The position numbers and the translations under genes are program-made. The notes below the pieces were generated by a model. That model worked only from the letters and a program-made list of their open reading frames with translations. It was not told where the DNA came from and ran no database searches. A DNA stretch of 64,000 nucleotides from Spirodela intermedia. Lineage: Eukaryota; Streptophyta; Magnoliopsida; Alismatales; Araceae. Of the stretch, positions 46,561-58,100 are shown piece after piece (the first letter of the stretch is position 1; the number at the start of each line of letters is the position of its first letter). The stretch spans positions 1,499,001 through 1,563,000 of the forward strand of contig LR746278.1 in assembly GCA_902729315.2 (NCBI GenBank). The letters run 5' to 3'.

Positions 46561-47660
46561 GGGATCTCCGTTCAGTCGTCCACAGTGGACCGAGCTCTCC
46601 TGGTGAGGAGGTCGGCTCGTCGAGGTACGACGTTGGAGGTTGAGGGGTAAAAGCCGTCGCTCTCAGACTGTAGCAGCCACTCGCGGCGCCCCCGCCATGT
46701 CCGAGGGAGGGGGGACCGGTGGCGGCTGCAGCGGTGCCAGAGGGAGAGGCCTTCAGTGGACAAGGACGGACGGTGCGACAGGAGAAATGGGATATCTGGC
46801 TTTCCCGATCTGCCTCCTCGCCCCACCACCGGAGCAGTTAATGCCTCTGTCGGGGCCGGGGAGAAGAGGAAGGCCCACCCTCCAAGGCGGTGGGCGGTGG
46901 GCGGTGGGCGGTGAGGATCGCCGTTAACGGCGGCGGGTGGGTTTCTCGCAGAGCTGTGGCTGTTCGCCGGAGTTGGGAGAGACGATGGCCTCTCCTTCCT
47001 CAGGTCCCCTTCCCGTCTTTTCTCCTCCTGCCAGACCCTGCTTATCGGGGCTTTGTTTATTTCCTTCCTTCTCGGTCTACGAGGTCGGGCATGACTTGTC
47101 CCTGCCCGCTGCCGCAGGCCGGAGGGAGGGAGAGGACTGTCGGCGTTCCCCCGGCCACCGGAGATGAGGCCAAGGCCAGATAAGACTAGCTGTTTCCAGC
47201 GACGGCGTGCCGAGGCCCGTACAGTAGACAAACGCCGGCATCATCCTCGTCTTCTCGCGAGCGAGAGAAGGGCCGTCGGATCAGGAAGAATTGAATACTG
47301 TGGAGGAGTAATTTGCGGATTTGACTGAAATAGGAGCCGATTGATGGGCTTGGTTCTCAGAAGCTTTCCCTCTGCATGCAGGAAGTGGAAAGCTTTACGT
47401 TGTTCCTCCCCCCCTCCGCCCGCCGGCCATTCCATCTCCGGAGCACGTGGGGACAGAGCGGCGACCCCCCAAAGCTCACGGGGTGGAGAGAGACAGAGAT
47501 TCAGAGCAGAGAGTCGTGGACTGTAGTGTGAGAAAGAACCCCCCGGCAAGGTCGCCCGGGAAAGCGGAGCGGCCAAAGGTCTCTGTGGCTGATTTAAACC
47601 ACTCATCAGAAGGAACAAGCCCCTTGATTCTTTCTACACTCGGGCGTCAAGTTTTTATCG

Positions 47661-47693
<33 letters not shown>

Positions 47694-47739
47694 TCTGTCA
47701 AAGGAGAGCGGCGGAGAGGGCGGGCGGTTCGGGCTGACA

Positions 47740-47774
47740 GGGAGAGGGGGAGGGGGGAGGGGGGAGGGGGGAGG
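47740..47774 (+). other. Potential G-quadruplex tract in the ARF3 leader
   Basis: Purine-only tract with at least five runs of three to six guanines separated by single adenines or AGA, which satisfies the usual four-run G-quadruplex pattern on the coding strand. If transcribed it would lie in the ARF3 5' leader about 440-470 nt before the start codon. Confidence 0.6.
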
Positions 47775-47833
47775 TAAAGGGTGGGAGCAGGGGCAGGAGG
47801 GGCCCTGTTGTGGCAGCAGCGCAGGAGGCAGCA

Positions 47834-47941
47834 ATGGCAGCGCCAGCGGCGGCAGCAGCTGCTCTGGGAGAGAGCAGAAAAGCGGAGGTCCTATTTTATC
47901 ATCTGGGCCGCGGGAGCGCTACCATCGCCACAGGAGCGTGA
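47834..47941 (+). other. Upstream ORF 1 of ARF3 (35 codons)
   Basis: ATG at 47834 opens a 35-codon frame ending at TGA 47939-47941, starting with an alanine-rich stretch. It is entirely upstream of the ARF3 start. Coding status is untested. Confidence 0.45.
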
Positions 47942-47942
47942 A

Positions 47943-47981
47943 ATGAAGACCCAGAAAGCGAGGGGGATTATCTTAAATTGA
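47943..47981 (+). other. Upstream ORF 2 of ARF3 (12 codons)
   Basis: ATG at 47943, one base after the uORF1 stop, gives a 12-codon frame (MKTQKARGIILN) ending at 47981. The very short gap to uORF1 would make reinitiation on it unlikely; leaky scanning could reach it. Confidence 0.45.
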
Positions 47982-48130
47982 GAAGACGGCGAGGATAGCG
48001 AGAGAGGAGAAAGCGCTGGTGGTAGAGAAAGGAGAACAGCAGGGTAGGGTTGTGCCCACGGCACGGAATAGAGAGAAAGGGGGACGGCTTAGTAGCCACT
48101 TCCCTCCGAAGGACGTCTAATCAGACACCC

Positions 48131-48190
48131 ATGCGTTGTCAAGGGGGAGCGGGAGAACTGCAGCTTCCTCTTCTCTCTCCCTCTCCTTAA
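48131..48190 (+). other. Upstream ORF 3 of ARF3 (19 codons)
   Basis: ATG at 48131 gives a 19-codon frame ending with TAA at 48188-48190, only 19 nt before the ARF3 start codon, so it would strongly influence initiation if translated. Confidence 0.45.
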
Positions 48191-48209
48191 CATTCCATCT
48201 TTCTTCCGA

Positions 48210-51200
48210 ATGATGACGGGATTCGACCTGAACATAGTCCAGGAGGAGGACGGCGCAGAAGAGGGCACGGAGGCCTCACTGGCGGCGCCCCACGCGCAGT
48301 CCTCTTCTTCTATTTGTCTCGAGCTCTGGCGCGCGTGCGCGGGGCCGCCCATATCGCTGCCGCAAAAGGGGAGCCTCGTGGTGTACCTCCCGCAGGGCCA
48401 TTTGGAGCTGGCGGCGGCGGACGGCGGCGGCGACGGAGGTCCCGCCGGAGCGACGTTCCCATCGGGTGTGCCCCCGCACGTCTTCTGCCGGGTCGTCGAC
48501 GTTAATCTCCACGTCCGTCTCCGCCCTTTTCAGCTCAAATTTCTCCAAGATTGTAATTTTTTCGACTGGGTTTTCTCTGCCACTTTAATTTTTAGTGTTC
48601 TGGGTTTTCGTTCCAGGCGGAAGCGTCGACGGATGATGTGTACGCGCAGCTCTCTCTCATGCCCGAAACAGAGGTCGAGTCCTTCCCCACCTTGATGGAG
48701 CGAGAGAGAGAGAGAGAATGAATTAAATGATAAATAAATCGATTCTAAACATCTGAGATGGTTGACTGCGGAGTCTTGTATTGCTGCTTGTTCTAAGGAA
48801 GCACGATTTTCTCCTTTTTTTATCGTATCTGCTTGATTTTCTTCCCCATTTTCTCTCCTCTAAATGCGAATTCCTTCTGGAGCAGGAATCTCTGCAGCAG
48901 CTGCAAGAAGGCGAGGGCGAGGAGGGCAACCAGGAGGCCGGCGGCGCCGCCAAGCCGCCGGCAGCGACCCACATGTTCTGCAAGACGCTCACCGCCTCCG
49001 ACACGAGCACCCACGGCGGCTTCTCCGTCCCCCGCAGAGCCGCTGAGGACTGCTTCCCACCACTGGTACCCAAATCAGACTCTGTCCACCTCCATCCCAC
49101 TGAAATCACACTATGGATTCGGCTTTCTCCTGCCCAAGAAAACTAGGGTCGACCTGGGCGTGTTCTTCCCCATTGTTTCAGGACTATAATCAGCAGAGGC
49201 CTTCACAGGAGGTCGTTGCGATGGATCTGCATGGCACAGAGTGGAGATTCCGGCATATATACAGGGGTACGAATTATTTAAAATCTATACGACGAAACCT
49301 TAATAATATCATTCCATATTGAGTAAATTTGACACCCCTTCCCTCTTGAAGGTCAACCACGGAGGCACCTGCTCACCACCGGTTGGAGCGCCTTCGTCCA
49401 CAACAAGAAGCTCGTCTCAGGCGACGCGGTGCTCTTCCTCAGGTGGGCATACCCTCAAACACTGGAGAAACTTTAGCCGATTTAATTTCATGGCCATATG
49501 AGTGATATGAGTGAGTCTCTTTCTCTGGTTCGCCAGGGGTGATGATGGAGAGCTGAGATTAGGCATCCGGAGAGCAGCTCAGCTCAAGAGCGGCGCTCCA
49601 CACTCGGGTCTTGGCATGCAAACCCCTAACATCGGGGATCTCTCCGACGTGGTCAACGCCTTATCATCAAGAACTGCGTTCCACATTCGCTACAATCCGA
49701 GGTCTGTGAGGATTTCCAGGGTTTACCTGCCAACCCTAGCCCAGACCCTGATCTTCCGCAAAACCCTTCGCAGGGCGATCCGATCGGAGTTCGTTCTACC
49801 CTATTTGGAGTTCTTGAAGAGCCAGGGTAGTTCATACTCCATTGGAACCGTATTCAAGATGAGGCGAGGCAGCGGAGATGCTGCAGAGAGGAGGTCCGCC
49901 CCCATCTGACCCATCTGTACTAAAACTGTTTTTTTTTGTGTACAGTGTTTGAAGTGGCCCCCAAGTCCTTTTCTGACAAGTCTCTTAAATCTTGTGTTTT
50001 TTATTACACCTTTCATCATCAGCTACACCGGGTCGATCATCGGCGTCGGCGACCAGGATCCGGTTAGGTGGCCTGGTTCACAGTGGAGGTGCCTTCTGGT
50101 ATGATCTCCGGTTCATCCCGCATCCTCGCGGAGCCCATTTTCCTTTCTTTTCTTTTTTTTTGCATTTTGATAACCTGAAGATAGTTCTTGACTTGGGATC
50201 CCCGATCTTTCTTTTTTTTCCCCCCGTTGTTTGATTATTTCCTGAAGGTGAGGTGGGACGATGGCATGGAGATTAGCGGAAGGAGCAGGGTATCACCTTG
50301 GGAAATAGAGCTGTCTGGTCCGGCTCCCGGCTCCGGCTGCTCCTCGGGGCCTCCTCCGAAGAGAAACAAGTTCGCCCTCTTCTCCGCCGTCGGGGGATTC
50401 CCAGCTCCCAGTAGGTCTTCCCCTCTGCCCAGAAGATCGCTTCATCAGATTTATCTTTCCTTTTAAAGTAGCCTTCCTCGCTCTTCTCTCTGCAACGGGA
50501 AGTGGACGCCCAGGCTTCGGGGATCCGGCCGGATTCCAAGAAGGGGTCTTGCAAGGTCAAGAAGTCTCGGGTTTCAGCGCCGCCCGTCATGATCCTCGCC
50601 CGTCGATCGGTCGACTGTTGGAGACGAGGAGGTGGGTTCCTGAGGTCGTTTCTCTCACGACGCCGGAATATGCCGCCGCCGGCGAAGGCTCGGGCTTTGG
50701 GGAAGCTGTCGGGTTTCCGAAGGTGTTGCAAGGTCAAGAAAAGTTTCCTTCCAGAGCGCCGCTCGAGGGGGTTCACGGCGGCGTTTGGCCGCCGGTGCAA
50801 GGCGTCGGGCTCGGCCCGTTCGGAGGAGCTCATCTCTCCGGCACATCGTCGGCGCAGCCGGCGCAAGCTTCCTCGCCGTCCTCCGTGCTGATGTTTCAGC
50901 AAGAGCCGCATCAGTTTCAGCGCTGTTGGTGGTCCTCCGCCACCGGCCATGGCGCGGACGGTGACGGCCTGAAGCTGGCTTCCTCGTCGGACCCAACTTC
51001 CCACTTTGGTGAGCGGCCTATCTTTCTGCATGGTCTTCTTCAGGAATCCCTGTGAATTCGGGAACTAATCTTCCGCTTCTCCGGTCTTTGAAGCAGATCT
51101 CCGAGAAGGGAAGGGTTCTCTTTCTGGCGGTAGCACCGGCTGCCGGCTCTTTGGATTCTCCTTGGTTCTGGGCGGCGCCGCCTTGCCTGCTGGATCTTCC

Positions 51201-51266
51201 TCTGAGGCTCAAGGTGGGAGATTGGCCAAGTCTGTGGGGCGGATCTGCACAAAGATAAGCGACTGA
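48210..51266 (+). CDS. ARF3: Auxin response factor 3 (ETTIN)
   Basis: Nuclear transcription factor that binds auxin-response elements and patterns organ polarity and the gynoecium (family knowledge). Eleven exons: 48210-48512, 48617-48673, 48886-49065, 49182-49266, 49352-49442, 49537-49701, 49774-49893, 50023-50098, 50248-50410, 50514-51008, 51097-51266. They sum to 1,905 nt and 634 residues. The N-terminal dimerisation half has [20 protein letters not shown]; the B3 domain (about 148-250) has [40 protein letters not shown] and [19 protein letters not shown]; the ARF domain ends in [14 protein letters not shown] occurs twice (about 424 and 483), over tasiR-ARF sites. The protein ends after CRLFGF with no PB1 domain, diagnostic of ARF3 rather than ARF4. 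Intron 49702-49773 is 72 nt and open in frame. Two adjacent ATGs at 48210; the first is used. Confidence 0.94.
50543..50563 (+). promoter_or_regulatory. tasiR-ARF target site A in ARF3
   Basis: The 21 bases GGGGTCTTGCAAGGTCAAGA plus A are fully complementary to the conserved TAS3-derived tasiR-ARF as I recall it. They encode GVLQGQE. ARF2, ARF3 and ARF4 transcripts are cleaved at such sites through ARGONAUTE7 and miR390 (established knowledge). Confidence 0.9.
50720..50740 (+). promoter_or_regulatory. tasiR-ARF target site B in ARF3
   Basis: A second 21-base site, identical to site A over its 3' 15 bases (TTGCAAGGTCAAGAA) with mismatches confined to the part pairing with the 3' end of the small RNA. 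It encodes KVLQGQE. Two sites are characteristic of ARF3 and ARF4. Confidence 0.88.
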
Positions 51267-53236
51267 TCTTCATGGCTGTCCACTTCTGCAGGCAGACTGA
51301 GGTCAACGCCTGATTTTCTCTCCCCATTATTGGCCGGAAGCTTCGAGCCCACAACGGGCAATCAAGGGGAGTGTAGCGCCGGGGAGTCATCGATCTTTTA
51401 AAGCTCGGCGGGTATGATGATGTATGGAATTATAGTCGGACTTTTCTGATTCTATGCTATTCAGATCTCTGATTATGCCCTAAATCTGTCAACGGGTCAT
51501 TGGAGGGGCTGGCACTGAGAGCTACAATGCCAATCACTTTTGGCCCAATTGAGCTTTTTTTTTTTTTTTTCTGGATTATTTATTGTCAGTTCATAACCTT
51601 AATTCCTCCAAGCAAGTTGATCCATTATTCTTGTTTTACTAACCTCGAGGAATAATAATGTATTTAAATTAGGAGGGTCCAACGCAATGTTCTCCCAATT
51701 AGATTGAGAATTTCCACTAATTACCTCTCATAATTAGTCCTTAATGTTCTCTCTAAGTGAATTGACCAATTCTTGAACATCTTTTGACGATATCAATGAC
51801 AAGATTCAGATCAACCCATAGAAAAATGTCTCACAAAGGGTCATTGAGGGTTTGACATGTTGACTTGATAATCGTCTCTACTTTCCCATATTAGAATCAG
51901 CTACCTGAAGAAAGTCCAAACCATTGAATTTTAAAGGGTGCAAGTTTCTTGGTTATGGGTGAGCTTGAGCACTGGGTTAGTGTTGAGTCTTTGGATAGGA
52001 CCCACCTAACATTGGGAATCTAATTGGGAACCAAGTTGACACATGGTGTTCCATGTTTGTACTCTAAAGGAATATTGGAGCTGAAGATATTAACCCTAAA
52101 AAGAGTTAGTTAACTTAGGAGCCAACCTGCTATCAAAAATCTTGTTATCCATTCCATGCCTACATGAATAGTAGACTCAGCTAGTGGTTGCAATTCATGT
52201 GAAAAGACTGATTCGCCCTCTTCTTCATTGATTTCCATCTTGTCCTACTTGAGACATCATCCAAATCCGGATTCTCCCAAGTGGATTTGATTTAGCTAAT
52301 CATTAAGGCCCACCAACCTCTACTCCTTAAAATGAGTGGGCCTGTGAATCCAAGCCTACAAATGACGAAACCCTGAATGGAAGTCATTTTAGGTTTGGAT
52401 CTTTTTCTTTTTTTTAAGCTTGAAAATTAGCTTTTTCATTGACTCTAAGCCCCTGAAGTCATGGTTGACATGTGGGGGAGCTGCTCTCTATCACCCAAGT
52501 TGGTGAGCGATTGGACAGAGCTTTGACCCGAAATCTCAGTATAATCAGTCTGGGACCGGATCATGGAAGACTATGGGCATCATCTGACCCAGTTCCGAGC
52601 TTGGCCCAGTATAATTCATTGAATTTTTGCTATAAGAAAATGGCTATTAATTTGGAGAAAAATATCCTTCGAAATAGTTGATCAGGGGGTTTTCGCCCAT
52701 CTCGTCCGAACAAGATCCTAACATTGAGGACCTCCCTTCCCCTGGAGAAGGAATCCGACGCCAGCCTGCGGCCGCCGATTGGTCGGTCTCGGGGCCTCTG
52801 CAGCTAATTGCGACGGCGACCACCCCACATGCATGCAGAAGCGACGAACCATTGTTCCATGTGCACTGGAGAGCAAGTTGCACCGGTCGCCGTCGAGGGG
52901 CCCGGCGGTGCCACCGGAGGCTTATCCTTCCTTTTTGTCTCTTCTCCCCCTCGGAGATTAAAAAAGAAGGGAAGGATGCGAGGGAGCTTCACTGGGCTTC
53001 CTCCGGCCGGTGCTTTCACTTTCCGGCTGCGGAGTTTAATGGCGAGTGACGCTGCGCCGCCGTCAGCGGCACATGGGGAAGCCACCCCCCGGTCGCCGGC
53101 CCCACCGGACCCTATCGCCGTCCTCTTTCGACGGGCACCGGCAGAACTGTGGAGATCAAAACGGCGGGGGGGCCACTGGTAGCCTTCGACAGTCGCTGGG
53201 TCATCTCCTTCTCCTCAGTCGCCGGCTTGACAGGAG
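51267..53236. other. Spacer and upstream region of the DUF1685 gene
   Basis: The AT-rich part (51400-52650) has a poly-T run at about 51552-51571 and no gene. From about 52680 the sequence turns GC-rich and probably holds the promoter and leader of the DUF1685 gene. A 47-codon upstream ORF with ATG at 53039 ends at 53182, 54 bp before the main start. Other open frames here have no recognisable domain. Confidence 0.45.
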
Positions 53237-54132
53237 ATGGGGGCGGGAGAGGAACCCAACTGTTCCTCAGCCCTGGAGCTCTTCGACAAGTACTGGTTCT
53301 TCCGCAACCCGCTCACCGGCGCACCAAAGCTCGGCCCGCAGAGCGGCGGCGCGCCGGAAGCCAGCGCGGCGGAGGGAGCTTCGTCGGCAGGCTCCGCCGG
53401 AGAAAGGCCGGCGATTCCCAAGAAGCTTCCCGGAGAAGAAGCCCCCGCCGATCGATGTTTACTGAGAACACCGTCGTTGCCCACGCGCGTGGTGAACCGC
53501 CGCAGCGCCGGCGCGGGACCTCTGCGGCATTCTTGCAGCAACCTGGATAGCGTGTTCCGATCTCCGCCGTTCGCCGGCCGGCTTCAGCTCTCCCCCATGG
53601 TAATTTTCTGAAGATTTCCCTCCGATTCATCAGGTCCAAATTCTCCATCCTTCTGACGCCGCAGAGCTCGGCGATCTTCCAGAGCGCGAAGCAGCAGAGA
53701 CCGCCGCGGGACGCCAGGGCGGAGAGCATCGTGAGGTACGTGAAGAGCCACCACCGGGCGATCACCAGAGGGGAGAGTTGCAGATGGTCCGCCATGGGGA
53801 GGAAGAAGTGGAGGAGCCTCAGCGATCTGGAGATCGAGGAGGTTCAAGGGTTCAAGGACCTAGGATTCGTCTTCGACAAGGAGGCGATAAACCCTAGCGT
53901 GATGGAGGTGATCCCCGGCCTCCGCGACCGGCGGCCGCCTGCGGTGGGCAGCGGAGAGGAAGAGGAGGCCCCAGCTGTTCCCCGGCCGTACCTCTCTGAA
54001 GCTTGGTTGGCGCAGAAATCTGCTCCGCCGCCGACGCTGGACTGGTTCGGCGGCAGCTCGCCGGCGGACAGGAAGCTCCATCTCAGACTGTGGGCGCAGG
54101 TGGTGGCCTCAAACGTACGTCAGGAATGTTGA
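53237..54132 (+). CDS. DUF1685 family protein
   Basis: Two exons, 53237-53599 and 53665-54132, join in phase to 276 residues. The N-terminal half is low-complexity, rich in Ala, Pro, Ser and Gly, with an ELFDKYWFFRNPL stretch near residue 12. The C-terminal part holds the plant DUF1685 signature: KKWRSLSDLEIEEVQGFKDL, GFVFDKE, VIPGLRD, PYLSEAW, and a final LHLRLWAQVVASNVRQ. The molecular function of this family is not known to me. It converges with the minus-strand gene that ends at 55197. The start gives the longest frame consistent with the family; three in-frame purine-rich codons follow it. Confidence 0.88.
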
Positions 54133-54717
54133 CCTCGTCATCCGGAGTCCACGTTTGACCCCATCCCTCACCCTCCGGCTTGATCAGTCTGAGATCCACC
54201 GAACCAACGGCTGTGATCTATTAATAAACGAGTAAAAAGACCCAAATGAGACATTTTGGGGTTCGTCTCGATCCGTCACGCGGAGCCATCTGATTGGTGA
54301 TCCTAAATCTCCAAAGGATCAAGGGATATGATTCCCAATCATATTGTTTGGGTGGTGCCACAAGAGATTTCGACGGCCTTGATTGGGATTTCCAACGGGA
54401 TGAGCCTGGGATTTCCAGCCCGGCCGAAAAGCGGCCGGGCTTCACTTCAGACCTTCATGAACCCGACTCTCTACAGTCGCGTCAGTTACGAGTCAGAGAG
54501 AGGGAGAGAGAGAGAGAGAGAATCCAGGTAGGACACGGTATCTGATGCCAAGAAATAAAAATGGTTAGAGGGGGATTTCAATAATTTATGTGTCAAATCT
54601 GAGAAGCCTCGGGTGGCCGACTAGAAGGATCAGTTGTTCCTTCCCTATCCCTCCTACGTCAGTGGAGAGAGATGAAATAAAAAATGCACCATGATAGCAA
54701 TGGGGAGAAGAATGGGC

Positions 54718-54761
<44 letters not shown>

Positions 54762-55196
54762 CATGAATTCCTTCCGGCACGCAACGAATCTTGAAAAAAA
54801 TATATCATTCCAATGGTTTCATGGTCTCCGAACCCTGGTGGAGGAAAAACCCATCAATGACGAAAAAACCCCCCATTTTTTTCTCACTTTGAAGAACACC
54901 TCAAGCTGCGACTTTGAGAAGTTATCATCTGGCCCAAGCTTGTGAAGCTCACTGCAATTCAACTATATACAACTGTGCCATGTGAAAACCCTACTAAGAG
55001 CATCAATGATGACCAAACCCTAGACGCAAAAATGGTATTCTCTAGGCTCCTTGTGGAGGAGCTCCAAAAATACGTTGACTCTCTTCAGCCGACCCAAAAT
55101 TGGAAAGGGGAGGAAGAAGAGTTGACAATTACTAACTTGGTCACTCCCAAGGCCAGGAAGCTTCAATGGGGACGCTGCATAACCCTCCAAATCGCA
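54133..55196. other. Convergent intergenic region
   Basis: Lies between the 3' ends of the DUF1685 gene (+) and the ePHD-AAA gene (-). It contains a GA run at about 54503-54520 and a perfect CT run at about 54718-54754. An open plus-strand frame at 54942-55223 runs into the end of the minus-strand gene and has no recognisable domain. Confidence 0.55.
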
Positions 55197-58100
55197 TCAT
55201 ACCAGAGGCTCCTTGATCGATGACACCATCTCGATTACAGAATGGACGCACAGCTTCCCAAAACTGCAATGAAGTGCAGCACCTTCGGGAGGATTCGAAG
55301 CCAGCAACGTCCCATCCCTAAAAAGAAATTTCAACGCGGGTCTCAATCGAGAATCATTAGGAAAATTGCCCTCCGATGGAGAAGCTCCCCTGTTGCTTGA
55401 GTGCCGGCTGCATTCTCTGGGAAAGAACTTCGTGCCCTCCATGGGCTGCTGGCCAGTGCAGGCTTCGGCTTGCTCTCCAGACTTGGTGCCATCTAGAGAG
55501 AGAAAATGGTTCCTCACAGCGGCTACCAGGTTCAGAGAGCACAGTGTGACAATATCATGGACGTCGTCAACTGTTGGGGGGTGCCCACTAGCTTCCCAGC
55601 AGCGGGTGACAATCTCTTGAACCGAAACATGGATGGACTGAAGGCAATCTGGGCAACAGTCATAGATACATATTGTCTCAGAGGTGGCCAAGATCTTGCC
55701 ATTGCCACTGCATTCAGAGTTGAGGGGATTAATAGCCTCCACACTGTTGCACAGCTCACTGGGATGCCTTGAACCAGAATCAATTGAGACTGCCTGGTCC
55801 ATATTATGGGCATTAGATATGGAGTTGCCCTCTACCACTGGCTGACAGTCAGCAGTGCCTGGAACTTCCAACCTGTTGCGGGGGAGGGAGGAAGGAGCAG
55901 AGGTTTCTGTTCTACCGGTTTCTTCTGGCCTAGGCAAAGCAATAGAAGTATCACGGCCTGGACTGAGGAGATCAGTGGAGGACGACATAATGTTGGGAGC
56001 CTCTATTCCTGGAACTGCGGAGTTCGTTGCGTTCATCAGCGCACCATTCTGCCCAGGACTCTCGGGGGTCTTTCCTTGTGTTGTCTCTGGTACTCCATTA
56101 CAGCTTTTGTCACATGAAACACGGACCGGTGGATCATTTTCAAACAGCTTGCAATCATTTCCATTGTTATCCTCGTCCATTTTCCCAGATGATCTGCAAA
56201 AACAAAATTGAAGTCAGATAAAACAGAGAGAACAAACAGCTTGCAATCATTTGGGTTGTCGTCCTTGTCCTTTTTTCCCGAATGATCTGTATAAAAACGG
56301 AATTTGAGTTCAAATAAAGCAGGATAATACAGAGGAGAGAATAAGAAATGATTGAATTTAAGTGATGTTTCCCGAAAGTGAGGACAATGCTTGGAAGTAA
56401 TTGGAAAGTTCACAAAATAGCCAACTGAAACAGAGATATGAACCATTTGACGGACCAAATAGTCCTAAATGATTCCATAATTATTGGCGACTTACACGAT
56501 AAATTATTAGCGATGTATACGAAGAGTAGTACCTCAGGAATGTGTATACCCAGCTGTTGACCATATCTTCTAAGTAAGCTACCTGTGACAGAATGCGAAA
56601 GTAACGATATCTGTCTTTGCCATTCTGAATTTTCTCACTAATTAGTCCAACTAGGAGCTCCAAAACGATTCTCACTTGAGAAGAAACTTCCCTGACTGAT
56701 GCATACGAGCCTCTGTATGCCAGAAGCCCAACAGCCATCAGACCTCTGACCACACCAGAAATTTCCTTATTTTTCACATTTCTAGAGATTGATGGAGATG
56801 CTGCCTTATCGACCGAGTCGTTTGGATGTATTATACAGGAGTTAAATGGCCAAACCTTCCAAGGTCCACTTACGTCCGCGCAGGGTCCCTCTTTGAGTTT
56901 TGAGGTCGCCCAGCAGAGCTCAGCCAATTGAGGATATTGCAGGATTTGATAACCAAGAGTGGCAATCATTAATCCCGAATTCCCCTTCATAACTCTATTT
57001 GAAGGGGCTCTTAAAAGATAATCTTGACCGCCCTGTAGGACAACGTCAACCTCCTTGTTGACCTCGGAGATCAGATTTTGTCTGTCACTACCGTTCACAG
57101 GTTGCTGAGATTGGTCATCTCTAGAAGAAGCTCCACGATTAGACGATATTCTTCCAGGATCAATCACAGTGCAGATTCCCTCTGTTGCTTCTCCATCACG
57201 AATGATTGGACTTTCCCTTTCTTGGGCAATTTTCCTATTGTACAAAACATGGGGTTCCCCGTCCACGCTACTTTCATGACTTCTTCGATGAATCAACTGA
57301 ACATACTGTTGGAGGAAATCACATGATATTCTTGCTATAGATGATTTAATCACGAGGTTGTGGTTAAGACTTCCGTCAAGCTCCACAGAGAAACGAGGTA
57401 TCGTGTGTTCTGAAGATGCCGTATTGGCGCTCTTCACCATAACTGTGGTGAAAAAATCCTTGACTCTGGAAGGAATATCATGACTTTTCATCTCACAAGT
57501 AGCCTGCAAATGCAAGGAATGAGTAAAGACCGAGGAAGTTCATTGCTATTGTATCAGACAATAAACTAAATAGGAAACTTGTAGTTTGAAAAGAAAGGAT
57601 CGCAAAGTTCCGCAATGACAGTAATCAAGGTGCGATTCAATTATTTTCTAAAAGCGATTTATACACATGGCATTAGCAAAAAACAAATGAACGCATACTT
57701 GAAAGTACAACTCTCATTCCCTTTCACAAAATCTTTGGGCCACCTTTTGAAGTCTGTCCATCATCCTCTCAATAAATCTTAAATAAAAAGGATTAAACGA
57801 GTGAGTAACAGATACGACCCACTATAAATTTCCTGACATAGTACTCACAATACACACGACATGGCTGAGTCGCCTTCAAAAGCAAGGGGAAACGACGTAG
57901 ACGAGGGTGTTTTCAAGTTTCCAAAACAGGGGAAATGGAGCTAGACTTCCCCATTCTCTAGTTATACACTGGGGTTAAAGCACCCTTGAATCTACATGAA
58001 AGGAAACATCAGACCCCCGACCGGAATGAGTGTTCAACTGACAGTTTTGGAGACATACGTGGTAAATGGAACCAAACGACGCATCTACCTAGCTCCGACA

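Larger units (their letters stand above)
46561..48209 (+). promoter_or_regulatory. ARF3 upstream region and long 5' leader
   Basis: GC-rich, about 1.65 kb. It contains GGGCGGT repeats at about 46884-46912, a CT run at about 47660-47684, a guanine-tract motif at 47740-47774 and several short upstream ORFs. ARF3/ETT transcripts in other plants have long uORF-bearing leaders (established knowledge). Where transcription starts cannot be told from sequence; open frames on either strand in 46572-47230 look like chance products of GC-richness. Confidence 0.5.

Noticed and set aside
46572-47231. Minus-strand open frame of 219 codons in the ARF3 upstream region
   Set aside because: Rich in Arg, Pro and Ser with no recognisable domain, in a GC-rich stretch where long frames arise by chance.
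54942-55223. Plus-strand open frame of 93 codons between the convergent genes
   Set aside because: No recognised domain, and it overlaps the 3' end of the minus-strand gene; kept only as a spacer remark.
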